A stretch of 17,500 bases of DNA from Trachelipus rathkii. Its lineage: Eukaryota; Arthropoda; Malacostraca; Isopoda; Trachelipodidae. The number at the start of each line of letters is the position of its first letter. The stretch's first letter is position 1. Shown piece after piece: positions 8,361 to 16,837 of the stretch. The position numbers and the translations under genes were made by a program. Under the pieces are notes generated by a model, which saw nothing but the letters and a program-made list of their open reading frames with translations, searched no databases and was not told the origin of the DNA. The stretch covers positions 2,501 through 20,000 of the forward strand of contig JABUQX010004463.1 in the NCBI GenBank assembly GCA_015478945.1, in the 5' to 3' direction.

Positions 8361-8934
8361 CACTCGTAATTACAGGGGTAAAAAAAAAAAAAACTGGAAA
8401 AAAATGTAATTTAAGTATCGAATTTGTTTACCCATTAATTTCTCAGTTATCAATTGTTGAAATCCACATCTTTCCCTGCCACCTGGAGAATCTCCAGGTT
8501 TTTTGCTGTGTGTTGTCCTCCTCATTAACAGATTCAACTCCTTTCTAATGACCACTAAATTTTTTACAATTTATTTTAGTTTTCCCCTAAAAGATTGAAA
8601 ATGAGCACAGGGTGCAAAGTATATACCTATTCACATACATGTGGATATATAATACTTTTTTTTTTATGTATATATATCCCCGTCCCAGTTCCTTTTACTA
8701 ATGCTATACCCATCTCATAGCAAAGTAATGAATGAAGTGCAAATATAAACTGAGTGGGAGAGAGAGAGAGGAAGAAGAATATCCTCTTTCTACTAATATT
8801 CTATTGTTTTTATTTTAATTTATACTATTCTATGAAGATTTCTCTTGTTTTTTTTCACCAGCATCAGCATCTATCTCCTTGTAATGATATAACAAATATG
8901 AAATGAAAATATGAGCTTCAAAACCAAAACCACT
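8361..8934. other. Unassigned AT-rich spacer between the two LINE copies
   Basis: This stretch holds a poly-A run, a near-perfect hairpin with 9-bp arms at 8481-8499 (ACCTGGAGA, A, TCTCCAGGT), a (GA)n stretch near 8759-8772 and short TA runs near 8667-8678. A 61-codon minus-strand frame (8370-8555) has no family I recognise. No host exon is visible. Confidence 0.5.
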
Positions 8935-9177
8935 ACAACATGCTTCTCTTGCTTTACTAACAAGCGCTTCCTTCATTTACGTCCAGATTTGTTCAGTTTC
9001 AATTTGTTCACATTCAACTGATTTATTTCCAAGCGCTCTTAAATACATATCCTTATTACCTTATTCTCTTAACTTCTCGCTCTTAATTCTTCCCACTACC
9101 TTCCTAATCACCTTCCGCTCCATCCAAGCCCCCATTAACTTAATCTTACATAAAACAAAAGAAAAATCCAATACTCT

Positions 9178-9839
9178 TAATTAATTAATTTAATTTATAA
9201 ACCCTCGCGTGTCCCGGTTCCAAATGAGACATGCAAGTCCGGGTTGGGTACTTTTTGACCCAACCCAAATTTACCACAAATTTATTACTTTTATTAACTT
9301 TTTTGTTACGGGTTATGAAAATCAGTCCTTTTAGAGTGTTTCCAGTGAATTTTGTAAAATTATATTTATTATTATTATTTTTAAATAATATTTCACATTT
9401 GGCTATGTTTTGTTGCTAATTTTTTCATAGAACTTCATAAAAATCCTTAAAAAAAAACTATACAGCGAAATTTGTAAAAATTTGGCAGATATATTCCTAG
9501 ATATGTACTAAACAATAAAATTTCAAAAAAATAATTTTCTAATAGATTTTCCATTGAATTTTTTATGGTTACGCGCAAGTCCGGGTTGGTTTTTTTTTTG
9601 TCACAACCAATTTTTTTTTCAAATTCCTATTTCCGGGTTGGTTTTTTTTTTGTCACCAATTTTTTTTTCAAATTCCTATTTCAAAATTTTTTTTTTTTTT
9701 TTTTAAACTTCGTTTTTCACATCTTCAACCCCTATTTGAGGAATACCCGGAAGGAGAAAAAAAATTATAAAAAAAAAAGTTTGAAAATTTGCATATATAT
9801 ATTGGGTTGGGTCAAAAATGACCCAACCCGGACATATCT
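9178..9839. mobile_element. Non-autonomous element with self-complementary terminal repeats, inserted in the LINE
   Basis: About 660 bp of AT-rich, non-coding sequence interrupts the minus-strand LINE. A 30-bp inverted repeat occurs at 9237-9266 (GTCCGGGTTGGGTAC...GACCCAACCC) and at 9804-9833. Each copy is itself a hairpin with arms GGGTTGGGT/ACCCAACCC around a T- or A-rich loop. Related GTCCGGGTTGG motifs recur inside at 9579 and 9632. No transposase frame is present. No target-site duplication is evident at the 30-bp repeats, and the left junction is uncertain (between 9165 and 9236). It could be a MITE-like or foldback element. The 3' hairpin followed eight bases later by CTAG also recalls Helitron ends. 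Confidence 0.6.
9580..9680. repeat. Tandem duplication inside the non-autonomous element
   Basis: Units 9580-9631 (52 bp) and 9632-9680 (49 bp) both read TCCGGGTTGG, a T run, GTCAC, then CCAA, a T run and CAAATTCCTATT. They differ mainly in run lengths and in an ACA/missing-base change. Each unit resembles the element's terminal hairpin. Confidence 0.85.
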
Positions 9840-9840
9840 A

Positions 9841-10560
9841 GGTTAACATCCAACACATACTTCAACATCTCCTTCTTCACCAACACAAAATCAATCATAC
9901 TTTTCACTTCGATACCATCTGTACATACACCAACTCTAGTATACCTATGAGTACTCTTGTGTTTAAAGAAAGTATTACTTACACAATACCTCTCTTCTCA
10001 CAGAAATCAATCACCTTCCTTAGCTTCCTACCATTCTCATTTTCTCCCGACACCCTAAAGCCAACCTGTCATACCATCCCTTTTTTTAATCACCTATCCA
10101 ACCATTTAGGTCACCCAACACAATCAATCTGAAGCTCCTACTCATCCCATCCAAAATCATTCAGATATCCTAGAAAATCGCACTCTCCTCAGCATCGCCT
10201 TCAGATGGACCATATGTCACAACCACACATACCTTGACCTTTTCAAACTTAAATTTAACCATTAGAATTATAGTACTCTCACGAACAAAATTCACCATAG
10301 CTTTGTGCCACAGGTCTCTCATCGGAATCTCAACTCCTTTTCTCCCCCTCTCATTCCTTTCCACACCAGCACACACACATTTCACACCACACAAGAGATA
10401 AAAATATTACATACCTCCTTTCCTTCATTTTTTCAGTCACAGCGAGCAGATCAAATTTACCCTTTCTAAAATACATTCATCACCATCACCTATCTCTTCT
10501 CCTCATCATTTTATTCCTCTGTCAATTCCATGAACCCAACGATCATACATTTTTCGCCGA
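9841..10560 (-). pseudogene. LINE AP-endonuclease fragment, minus-strand copy
   Basis: The best frame (10170-10394) contains GVKCVCAGVERNERGRKGVE and VCVVVTYGPSEGD, colinear with the plus-strand copy but with an extra stretch of about nine residues before KFKFEKVKV. Further along the minus strand the motif VLGDLNGWIG is readable near 10090-10130. It is the conserved GD-N segment that is lost in the plus-strand copy. EVKSMIDFVLV lies near 9875-9920, shortly before the insertion point at about 9840. Frameshifts and stops make this a pseudogene, though some parts are better preserved than in the other copy. Confidence 0.8.
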
Positions 10561-10782
10561 AAAGATAGATGATCGATTACGGCGATCATGACCAGTTTCG
10601 AGCCATGCATTAGCATTCCTGGTAAGGGATATAAGGTAATTAATGTCTGTAAGGTGTTGTCTGGAAGAGGAGTATGGATATGAATACAAAAAAGAAAGTC
10701 GATCCATTGGGCACTGGAATTTCATTGGAAATACCCTAGATACCATAAGCCCAATGGAAGGTACTTTCATTCCTTCGAGTGC

Positions 10783-10787
10783 AATAT

Positions 10788-10845
<58 letters not shown>

Positions 10846-10854
10846 TATATAATA
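10783..10854. repeat. (TA)n microsatellite at the 5' end of the minus-strand LINE
   Basis: This is a nearly uninterrupted TA run directly at the 5' boundary of the inverted LINE copy. The plus-strand copy likewise has a (TA)n tract upstream (5297-5355). Confidence 0.95.
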
Positions 10855-10901
10855 TGAGATCTATAATATTTTAGTAGTAAACACAAACACACGAACATAT
10901 G

Positions 10902-10902
<1 letters not shown>

Positions 10903-10967
<65 letters not shown>
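10903..10967. repeat. (TA)n microsatellite, second tract
   Basis: This is a TA dinucleotide run separated from the previous tract by about 48 bp of mixed sequence that includes an ACACAAACACACG stretch. Confidence 0.95.
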
Positions 10968-10970
<3 letters not shown>

Positions 10971-12126
10971 AAAATAAAATATCACTTTATGGCTAGTGTT
11001 TAAAAAAGGTCCTAAATAAATCTCATCAAACTGAATACTACCCACCTCTAGTTAAATAGAAGACGGATTCAACCAATCTCTTAGTTTGTATAAATTATAT
11101 AAATTAACTGTACTTTTACAGTTAGCTACCACTGTAGCTATAATACTTAATATAGGGAGATAAATGATTACGTTAATAAATGGGAGGGAATATATACCAC
11201 CTATGAAAGCCCAGACAACCTTCCCCGGGCCCCGGACAGTGAACCTCTGTACTTTCCTATGGTTCCTATTCCTACCCACTCAGTTCCTCCTAAATAGGAA
11301 CATTGACAACTCCCCTTATTGTTATTTACTTAAATATACGTTTGGCCAAATACAGACCATCCCATTAACCCTGGAAAGAAACAATAAAAAAAATTAGAGT
11401 AAGCAATGGCAAAGAAAAAGGTTCTATTATACATAGCTGTAAAACATTGAAGGCGCATGCTCCATGCAAACAGTGCTTCTCCAAACATCACAAACATAAG
11501 CTAAGCGACAGCCAACATTCTGTTAAAGAGAGAAAAAGAGAAACAAAACATAAAACAACCTTTCAGCTATTAAAATAAATTGATATTTTAATTGACTGCG
11601 AACCACATAAGGAATGTGGAAAGTAAAGAATAAAAATTTTTGTATTTAGTTATATTGTTGATAGAGAGGTTTAAAATTAAGAAATGTGTAATATTTGCTT
11701 TTGTGCGATTCAGATGTTTTTATATAACAGCCAAGTATGTTTGTGTGTGCTAATTAAGTGTTATACTTGTTGTATGTAACTAATGATATTGCAATAGGTT
11801 CTTAATTTCACCTGATATTTTTATGCATCAATGGACATTGTAATAAGGAAAATGAAGCCATTTGTAGCAGAGCTTGAAATTATTTTCTTAATATTGATAA
11901 TGAAGGGGGAGAATATTGAGACTTGTCCTAGAAAGTGATTTATGAATAGTTTCCGCATTAATTCATGTTTAAATTTGGATGCGAATTGCAAGTTAAAAAG
12001 CTAAAGTAAACCTGTTTAAGTAAGTTATGAAGAAAATAAAATTAGTTTGGAAGGGGTTGAAGATGGAGAAAAGAAAATTAAAGAAAGTTTTTACTTCTTT
12101 ATGATTTGATATTTGAACATTTGTAG
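10968..12126. other. Unassigned region upstream of the RFC2 exons
   Basis: There is no recognisable exon or element. The stretch includes two adjacent short hairpins (11107-11139) and a GC-rich patch (CCCCGGGCCCCGG near 11224-11236). A 75-codon minus-strand frame (11052-11279) has a hydrophobic middle that I cannot assign. If RFC2 continues upstream, this is intronic. Confidence 0.5.
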
Positions 12127-12255
12127 AAATACAAAAATTTATCGATTAAACTTCTCAGAATAAGACAAGAAATTAAATTAGATGCAAGCTTATTTGCTCG
12201 TTCCGATTCTGCCATGTTGGTACAAGACTTGGATGATAAATGCAGAGATGTGTGC
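12127..12255 (+). other. Candidate exon, 43 codons, phase 0 at both ends
   Basis: A 129-bp stretch is bounded by TTTGTAG on the left and GTATGA on the right and is open in one frame across its whole length. The frame is closed by a stop directly on each side. The translation includes SIKLLRIRQEIKLDASLFAR and then MLVQDLDDKC near the end. That last piece loosely resembles the RFC2 segment before the HCVNAN-type helix (LLVKEMIQHC in vertebrates). The rest does not match RFC2, and the expected residues ending in EAYK before the next exon are missing. It could be a diverged or alternative RFC2 exon, an exon of another gene, or chance. Confidence 0.28.
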
Positions 12256-12713
12256 GTATGAATTTTTTTTTTTTTTCTTTCTTTTCTTTTTTTTTTATTT
12301 ATAATAAGCTAGAAGGCAATTTGTGGAGTTTAAGTTGTTCGATAGTGTAATGTGCTAATATCATTAAAGTTTGATGAGAAATGCAAAGTCTGCACTTCCT
12401 GAGTGATTTACGTTGGGCTGATCTTCGGTAGGTTCCTTTCTGTTTATTTTCTTCTCCCTCTTTGAGAAGGACCCCTTCCCATGAGTGGTGGTAAACTTTA
12501 AAGAAAAAAACTAGAATATACTTTAGGTGAATGAAAGGATGTTTTCGGAAAAGTAATTAATTGTGAAGTTTAAGGAGAAAAGTTTACCATGGAACTTCAT
12601 TGTATTCTTTACATGAAATTTTTTCGTTTTAGATATTTTTATCAAAATAATTATTATATTAACCGAATAACTTTTTAAATATGCTAATCTATTCATTCAT
12701 TCTTATTTTATAG
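12256..12713 (+). other. Probable RFC2 intronic sequence before the penultimate exon
   Basis: A T/C-rich tract (12262-12299) is followed by AT-rich non-coding sequence up to the acceptor TTATTTTATAG at 12703-12713. I see no gene in it. Confidence 0.5.
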
Positions 12714-12827
12714 ATCTTAGCTCATTTATGGAAATTAGGTTATGCTTCAGAGGACATTATAATTAATATTCAGAGGGTTTGCAAAAATGTCGATATGGCT
12801 GAATATTTAAAATTGGAATTTTTAAAG
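12714..12827 (+). CDS. RFC2: Replication factor C subunit 2, penultimate exon
   Basis: RFC2 is one of the small AAA+ subunits of replication factor C, the nuclear clamp loader that opens PCNA and places it on primer-template junctions during DNA replication and repair. This 114-bp exon encodes 38 residues in phase 0: [20 protein letters not shown] then [18 protein letters not shown]. They match the C-terminal collar region of animal RFC2 almost residue for residue (human has [20 protein letters not shown] and [18 protein letters not shown]). This helical domain packs in the pentameric collar; the ATPase domain would be in exons outside the window. The acceptor is TTTTATAG|ATC and the donor AAG|GTTAGT. 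The exon joins in frame to 13865-13978. Gln replaces the usual Phe in FRVCK. No confirmed exon precedes it in the window. Confidence 0.95.
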
Positions 12828-13864
12828 GTTAGTATACTTCTAGTATGTGCCAAAATTATTTTTATAAAGGTTACTGAAATCTTCAGTTTTTCTGATCATC
12901 TTTATTTTAAAATTTTATGTTCTAATTTAAGTATATGTTTATTGTTAAAAGTTTTATGACGTAACATTAGGATGGTAGTTCCTTAAAATAATATTATTTT
13001 TCTCCTCATTTCCCCAGATTGGGGTTGAGGTGCGTAGCATATACCGGAACAGAAAAGTAGTAGAAGAACATGACGCAAGTTGAAATTAAAGCCCCCCCCC
13101 CTTTTACCGTCCCCTTTATACCCCCAGTGAGAAATCGTCGCGATCAGAAAAATCCATTCTGAGGCTTCACGAGACAGCGACAGACACTCACTGTGGTATC
13201 TCTTCAATGTAGGGTTCATCCCCTGGGCAAAACCTACAACCATACCCCCTCACAAAACCCAGCCATTCACTCCTGCTATGCACCTTCTCGCTTCTGTCAA
13301 GTTGCATTCCTCTCCCTCAGTCATTCCTTAACTGACTCAATCCACTTTTTCTTCGGTCTCCCAGCCGGTCGATTCCCAGCACACTCGCCACAATACATTC
13401 ACTTAACCAACCGACTATCGTCCATCCCCTATAGGTCTAATTCGAAGACGTCGAGACTATGATGAAATTCTAAGTTTTAAAAAAAGCATGCAAACTACCC
13501 AGCTCATTATTCGAATACTACTAATAGATTTATAATTTTATCGAATATTTGTTGTTACTTTAAACTTTATCTATAAATTCTAAGAAAAGATTTGCTCAGG
13601 AGCCTTTTAAATATTTACAATTAACTCTAAAATATAAAAAAAATATATATATTTAACACTCCCTTTATAAAAAAGGTTGTTATCGATGCAAAAGTGTTAG
13701 TCTTTCCAACGCTATTATTTTGTTATCTAACTTTTTATTTTATTTTCCTGTTTGAAATTAATGCCTCTTTAATACAATTATATTCAGAGTAATATTTCTT
13801 TTCTAATTAGGTTTAGTTTTAATTTTGTATTTTTCTTTCATTAAATTTGTCATTTCTTTCACAG
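12828..13864 (+). other. RFC2: RFC2 last intron (1037 bp, GT-AG, phase 0)
   Basis: It begins GTTAGT and ends in a pyrimidine-rich tract, TTTGTCATTTCTTTCACAG. It contains an antisense LINE 3' fragment (about 13010-13395) and AT-rich sequence on either side. The two exons join without changing frame. Confidence 0.92.
13010..13395 (-). mobile_element. LINE 3'-end fragment inside the RFC2 intron, antisense to the gene
   Basis: On the minus strand from about 13393 the sequence reads AGNRPAGRPKKKWIESVKE, the conserved basic GRP-K-W motif found near the C-terminus of many LINE RT proteins. After a stop and a frame change, LTEARRCIAGVNGWV follows near 13250-13295. Downstream on that strand lies apparent 3' untranslated sequence with a run of about ten G's (13091-13100 as C's on the plus strand). 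It may belong to the same family as the large LINE copies, whose 3' ends are missing here, so this cannot be tested inside the window. Outer edges are approximate. Confidence 0.72.
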
Positions 13865-13978
13865 GAAATTGGATACACTCATTTGCGTATTGTTCAGGGA
13901 ATGACTACATTGTTGCAGCTTTCGGGATTGCTTGCTCGACTATGTAAAATAGTTCAGAAACCTTTGCCAATCACATGA
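13865..13978 (+). CDS. RFC2: Replication factor C subunit 2, terminal exon with stop codon
   Basis: The exon starts after TTTCACAG and encodes 37 residues, then TGA at 13976-13978. It begins EIGYTHLRIVQGMTTLLQLS, followed by GLLARLCKIVQKPLPIT. Human RFC2 ends with [20 protein letters not shown] and GLLARLCQKTMAPVAS, so the match runs to the last conserved helix, and only the extreme tail differs, as is usual. Together with the previous exon it gives 75 C-terminal residues of a protein usually about 350 residues long. Both exons are free of frameshifts, unlike the retroelements nearby, which supports a functional gene. Confidence 0.95.
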   Translation, partial: EIGYTHLRIVQGMTTLLQLSGLLARLCKIVQKPLPIT

Positions 13979-14026
13979 TTGATATTAGAAAGTAGTTTTT
14001 ATAAATTGTGAAAATTGTAATTTTTT

Positions 14027-14032
14027 ATTAAA
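14027..14032 (+). terminator. RFC2: Poly(A) signal ATTAAA of RFC2
   Basis: ATTAAA, the commonest variant of AATAAA, begins 49 bases after the RFC2 stop. A G/T-rich stretch follows within 30 bases (TTTTTGGTAAAGTTGTTTTTTT), as expected downstream of a cleavage site. This would give a very short 3' UTR of about 70 bases. Confidence 0.6.
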
Positions 14033-14271
14033 TATAAGTTTTTGGTAAAGTTGTTTTTTTTTATTTATGACATTTCATTTACAAGATTAGCTTAAAGAGA
14101 TTTTTTTTTAGGTAATTTCCTCATAAAACCTCTGATCGTATATAATTTTTTTAACATTTCCAATATTTTCTATGAAATTAGAGAGAAATTTGAATGTCAT
14201 TGTGAGTGGTGTAATAGAACTATTATATTATTTAATGCTCTTATGAAGAGTTTCGTTCCTGTCCTCACATT

Positions 14272-14337
14272 ATTAGGTTTAATTTCTAACTTTTTATTTT
14301 TCTTTCATTAAATTTGTCATTTCTTTCACAGGAAATA
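14272..14337 (+). repeat. Duplicate of the RFC2 terminal splice-acceptor region (parent copy 13806-13870)
   Basis: This repeats 13806-13870: ATTAGGTTTA, a T-rich stretch, then TTTCTTTCATTAAATTTGTC, the 3' splice site TTTCACAG and the first exon bases GAAAT. There are a few changes in the first half, and the last 40 or so bases are identical. The similarity stops five to six bases into the exon. The copy lies about 300 bases after the RFC2 stop. Confidence 0.9.
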
Positions 14338-16205
14338 ATATGACAAACTGTGAGTTATAAAGTTTTTGGACCTGACTATGAAAAATAATGACGTCATATC
14401 AGGAATGATCGCTCATAATATGAAGAATAAATTTTTATGACTCCCGAGAGTAGGCAAGGCCTGACTATCCTACCGTTTGTTTACAAAAATGAACGTTTCC
14501 TCCGAGAAAGCTTTTGTAATACAAGAATTGACTGCCGAAAAACGTTGCAAGAAGCTTTAAACTATGACGTAAGTCATAACAGTATGAGAAATTATTAATT
14601 CATAATTTCCATAAGCGTGCAGGAATTCAACTAAGGTTTTCTTTGCTATCTGGTGGTGGACTTGGGAGTAAATATGCATACTTCAACTGCATTTAAGGAA
14701 GATTTATTGGACGGGATATACATTAATTTGATTAAAGGCTGTATTGCTAGTTACAAACTATTAATGAGATCGTTATTGTTTTTGTTAAAGGTTGGTTTTC
14801 AATTAGACAATTGCTATTGGGGAGAAGTAAACAATTTTTCTGAAACTTACTTATTAGTTCCTATCTTTCTTCAGGAACTAATTTTTTTTTTTTTTAAATG
14901 CTAATAATATAGAAGTTTAACATCTCTATGATATTTGCATATGCTATGCTTTCAGTTTTAAATATTTTAAAATATTTTCCATAAACTGATTTAAACCGAT
15001 TCTGCAGCTCCAGTAAGTTCTGTGGTAGTCACATGCAAACAAACATAAATCTGGTAACTATAATAATCTTGAGTATTGGAGTACTACTTTCAAGAGTATA
15101 GTACCTCAATTTGTTAACAAGATTTATTGTTTATCTATGAACTGTTCTCGGTCCTGTTGTTCATTATTATTTATAGGGCCCTCTGAAGGTTCCAAAATCT
15201 TTGAAACTGACGTCTCAAATCTGTAACTTTCGTGTAGTTTATGCCTGTTGAAATATCGATCATATGAGAAAGTATAATTTTCTTATTTAATCAGGAGTAT
15301 AAATGGAATTTACTAACCATGCCTAAGGCTCAACTAGCTTATTTGTTATGGATTAAAATAAGAATAAGGATCTTATTAGTGTGTGATTTTAGAGAGAAAA
15401 AAAATGGATTATTTGGTGGTTGCTTCGATATAAATAGTACCAAAAGTTAAATTAATGAAGGAAATTGGACTGAAAATGGGTTGAAAGATAATAGATTGAA
15501 GTTAATTAACTAAATTCTAGATGCAAAATTACTATTACCAATTTTTTTTGTAAAATGATATCTTACGACGTGAGACCCCCTTCCCTATTGTAGCTGGTAT
15601 GGCTGCTTGCCCCCAAATTAGTAGGTGAAGTCATGCCTTAACCGATATTTCTGTCTTCAGCAACTGAAGGATTAATGTAAACATTTTTTTTATCTACAAT
15701 AGGTATATCGATTTGTTTATAAGGACAATAATTTATTTCAATGCGAGTTAGAAACAAATGAATTTACAATACAGAATAATAGTTTAGCTTCTCGATACAT
15801 ATTTTTAAAAAAATCAAGTTAACAAAAATTGGAAACTACGCACACAACGCCAAAAGAAAAAAATGATACTAAATAGGACTATAATTCATCTCACTTCCCA
15901 AGCTGAAGTTTGTACCATATCACTTAAGTAAAAATAAAACCCAAGCAAACTTAATTAGAAAAAAAAATGATTTCCGGAGAACTGTTATTATTACCGAATA
16001 TCAATATTGACTATCCCAGTTTCGAGAGAATACAAATTAGAAAACCTGATAGTATACTAGCATGTAACCTGACCTACCTTTATTGCTTTCTCTCCCTACT
16101 TCTGAATATGGAATACTCTTCAATCCTCATTGGTCGACTGTCAGATGAATCACCCACTTGAGCTTAAAGATTACATTTCATTATTCTTCATTTGCAATCT
16201 TTCAG
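14338..16205. other. Unassigned AT-rich region downstream of RFC2
   Basis: I recognise no gene. There is a CRE-type palindrome TGACGTCA at 14389-14396, a second TGACGT with a consensus-like GTAAGT donor at 14569-14574, and a 23-codon ATG frame at 14490-14561. An 83-codon plus frame (14653-14904) without an ATG start and a 64-codon frame (15967-16161) also occur. None matches a family I know. Confidence 0.4.
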
Positions 16206-16415
16206 AAAATTCATATTCCCATCACACTTGAAAGACTAACACTGGAATCCTCAATGTCTTCAATTCGTGATTACCACACACAAGTTCGGGGTATTAACAA
16301 AACTGAAAAGAATTTATCTAAAAGTTTTAGATTGGGTTTACCCATATCACGCTCCTTCCCCAACACTAAACGTTCTACAAGAGGAGAATCATGCTTACTA
16401 TTAAAACCAGTATAA
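16206..16415 (+). other. Weak candidate terminal exon
   Basis: A good acceptor-like sequence (TTCATTTGCAATCTTTCAG) ends at 16205. The plus strand then stays open for 69 codons to TAA at 16413-16415. The translation is polar and basic (for example RDYHTQVRGINKTEKNLSKS) and fits no family I recognise. Open length alone is weak evidence in sequence of this composition. Confidence 0.2.
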
Positions 16416-16562
16416 TAATAGTCTCATTGGAAAGTGATCACACTCAACTTACCTGGATACTATATTCAGTTTTTTTTTCCCTTTATTTCTTTCTTTCACT
16501 TTAAATTCTCAAAGCTTCATTTTCCCACGTTATTGCTTCAATCTCCAGTCTTAATTTATTAC

Positions 16563-16586
16563 CTCTCTCATACTAGTATGAGAGAG
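16563..16586. repeat. 24-bp perfect palindrome
   Basis: The half-site CTCTCTCATACT is followed immediately by its exact reverse complement AGTATGAGAGAG, with no spacer. It has no associated gene or element that I can identify. Confidence 0.9.
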
Positions 16587-16837
16587 ATATTTTATCTATT
16601 CTCTTTCTTTCTCTTAAAAGCTTCATAAAATTTAAAATTTAGCACAATCTTTTAATAAATAAAAGTTTGTTACGTATGTATACATGCATTTAATGTGCTT
16701 TAATTCTCTTCTCTTTTTTTTAATCCCAGTTTCTCTTTCTTAACACTGTCCCCATGATCCACCTCAGAAATTAGTATTGGGTGACATATACATCTTATTT
16801 ATTGATTTAAATTATAATTTTGAGAGTAAATAGCATG

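Larger units (their letters stand above)
8935..10782 (-). mobile_element. Second copy of the LINE, minus strand, interrupted and 3'-truncated
   Basis: Read on the minus strand from 10782, this repeats the plus-strand LINE. The stretch around CCTTCCATTGGGC near 10745-10760 matches 5475-5490. The segment at 10500-10560 matches 5870-5940 (start of the endonuclease), and 9841-10490 matches the endonuclease to about 6520. 8935-9177 then matches about 6560-6790. Between the last two lies a foreign insertion (about 9178-9839). The copy ends at about 8935, short of the RT domain. Its right end meets a (TA)n tract. The two copies face each other as a long imperfect inverted repeat. Confidence 0.85.

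Noticed and set aside
9565..9846. 93-codon plus-strand frame rich in Phe
   Set aside because: It is produced by T runs in the tandem repeats of the non-autonomous element.
12366..12424. Possible C/D-box snoRNA (TGATGA near 12371, CTGA boxes near 12397 and 12418) in an apparent intron
   Set aside because: Box spacing is too short, the D'-C' gap is about one base, and there is no convincing terminal stem or recognised rRNA guide.
13363..13380. GGTCGATTCCCAGC resembling a tRNA or SINE B box
   Set aside because: It is the complement of the conserved LINE coding motif GNRP and has no A box.
14653..14904. 83-codon plus-strand frame
   Set aside because: It has no ATG at its start, no recognised domain, and ends in a poly-T run; too weak to call a gene.
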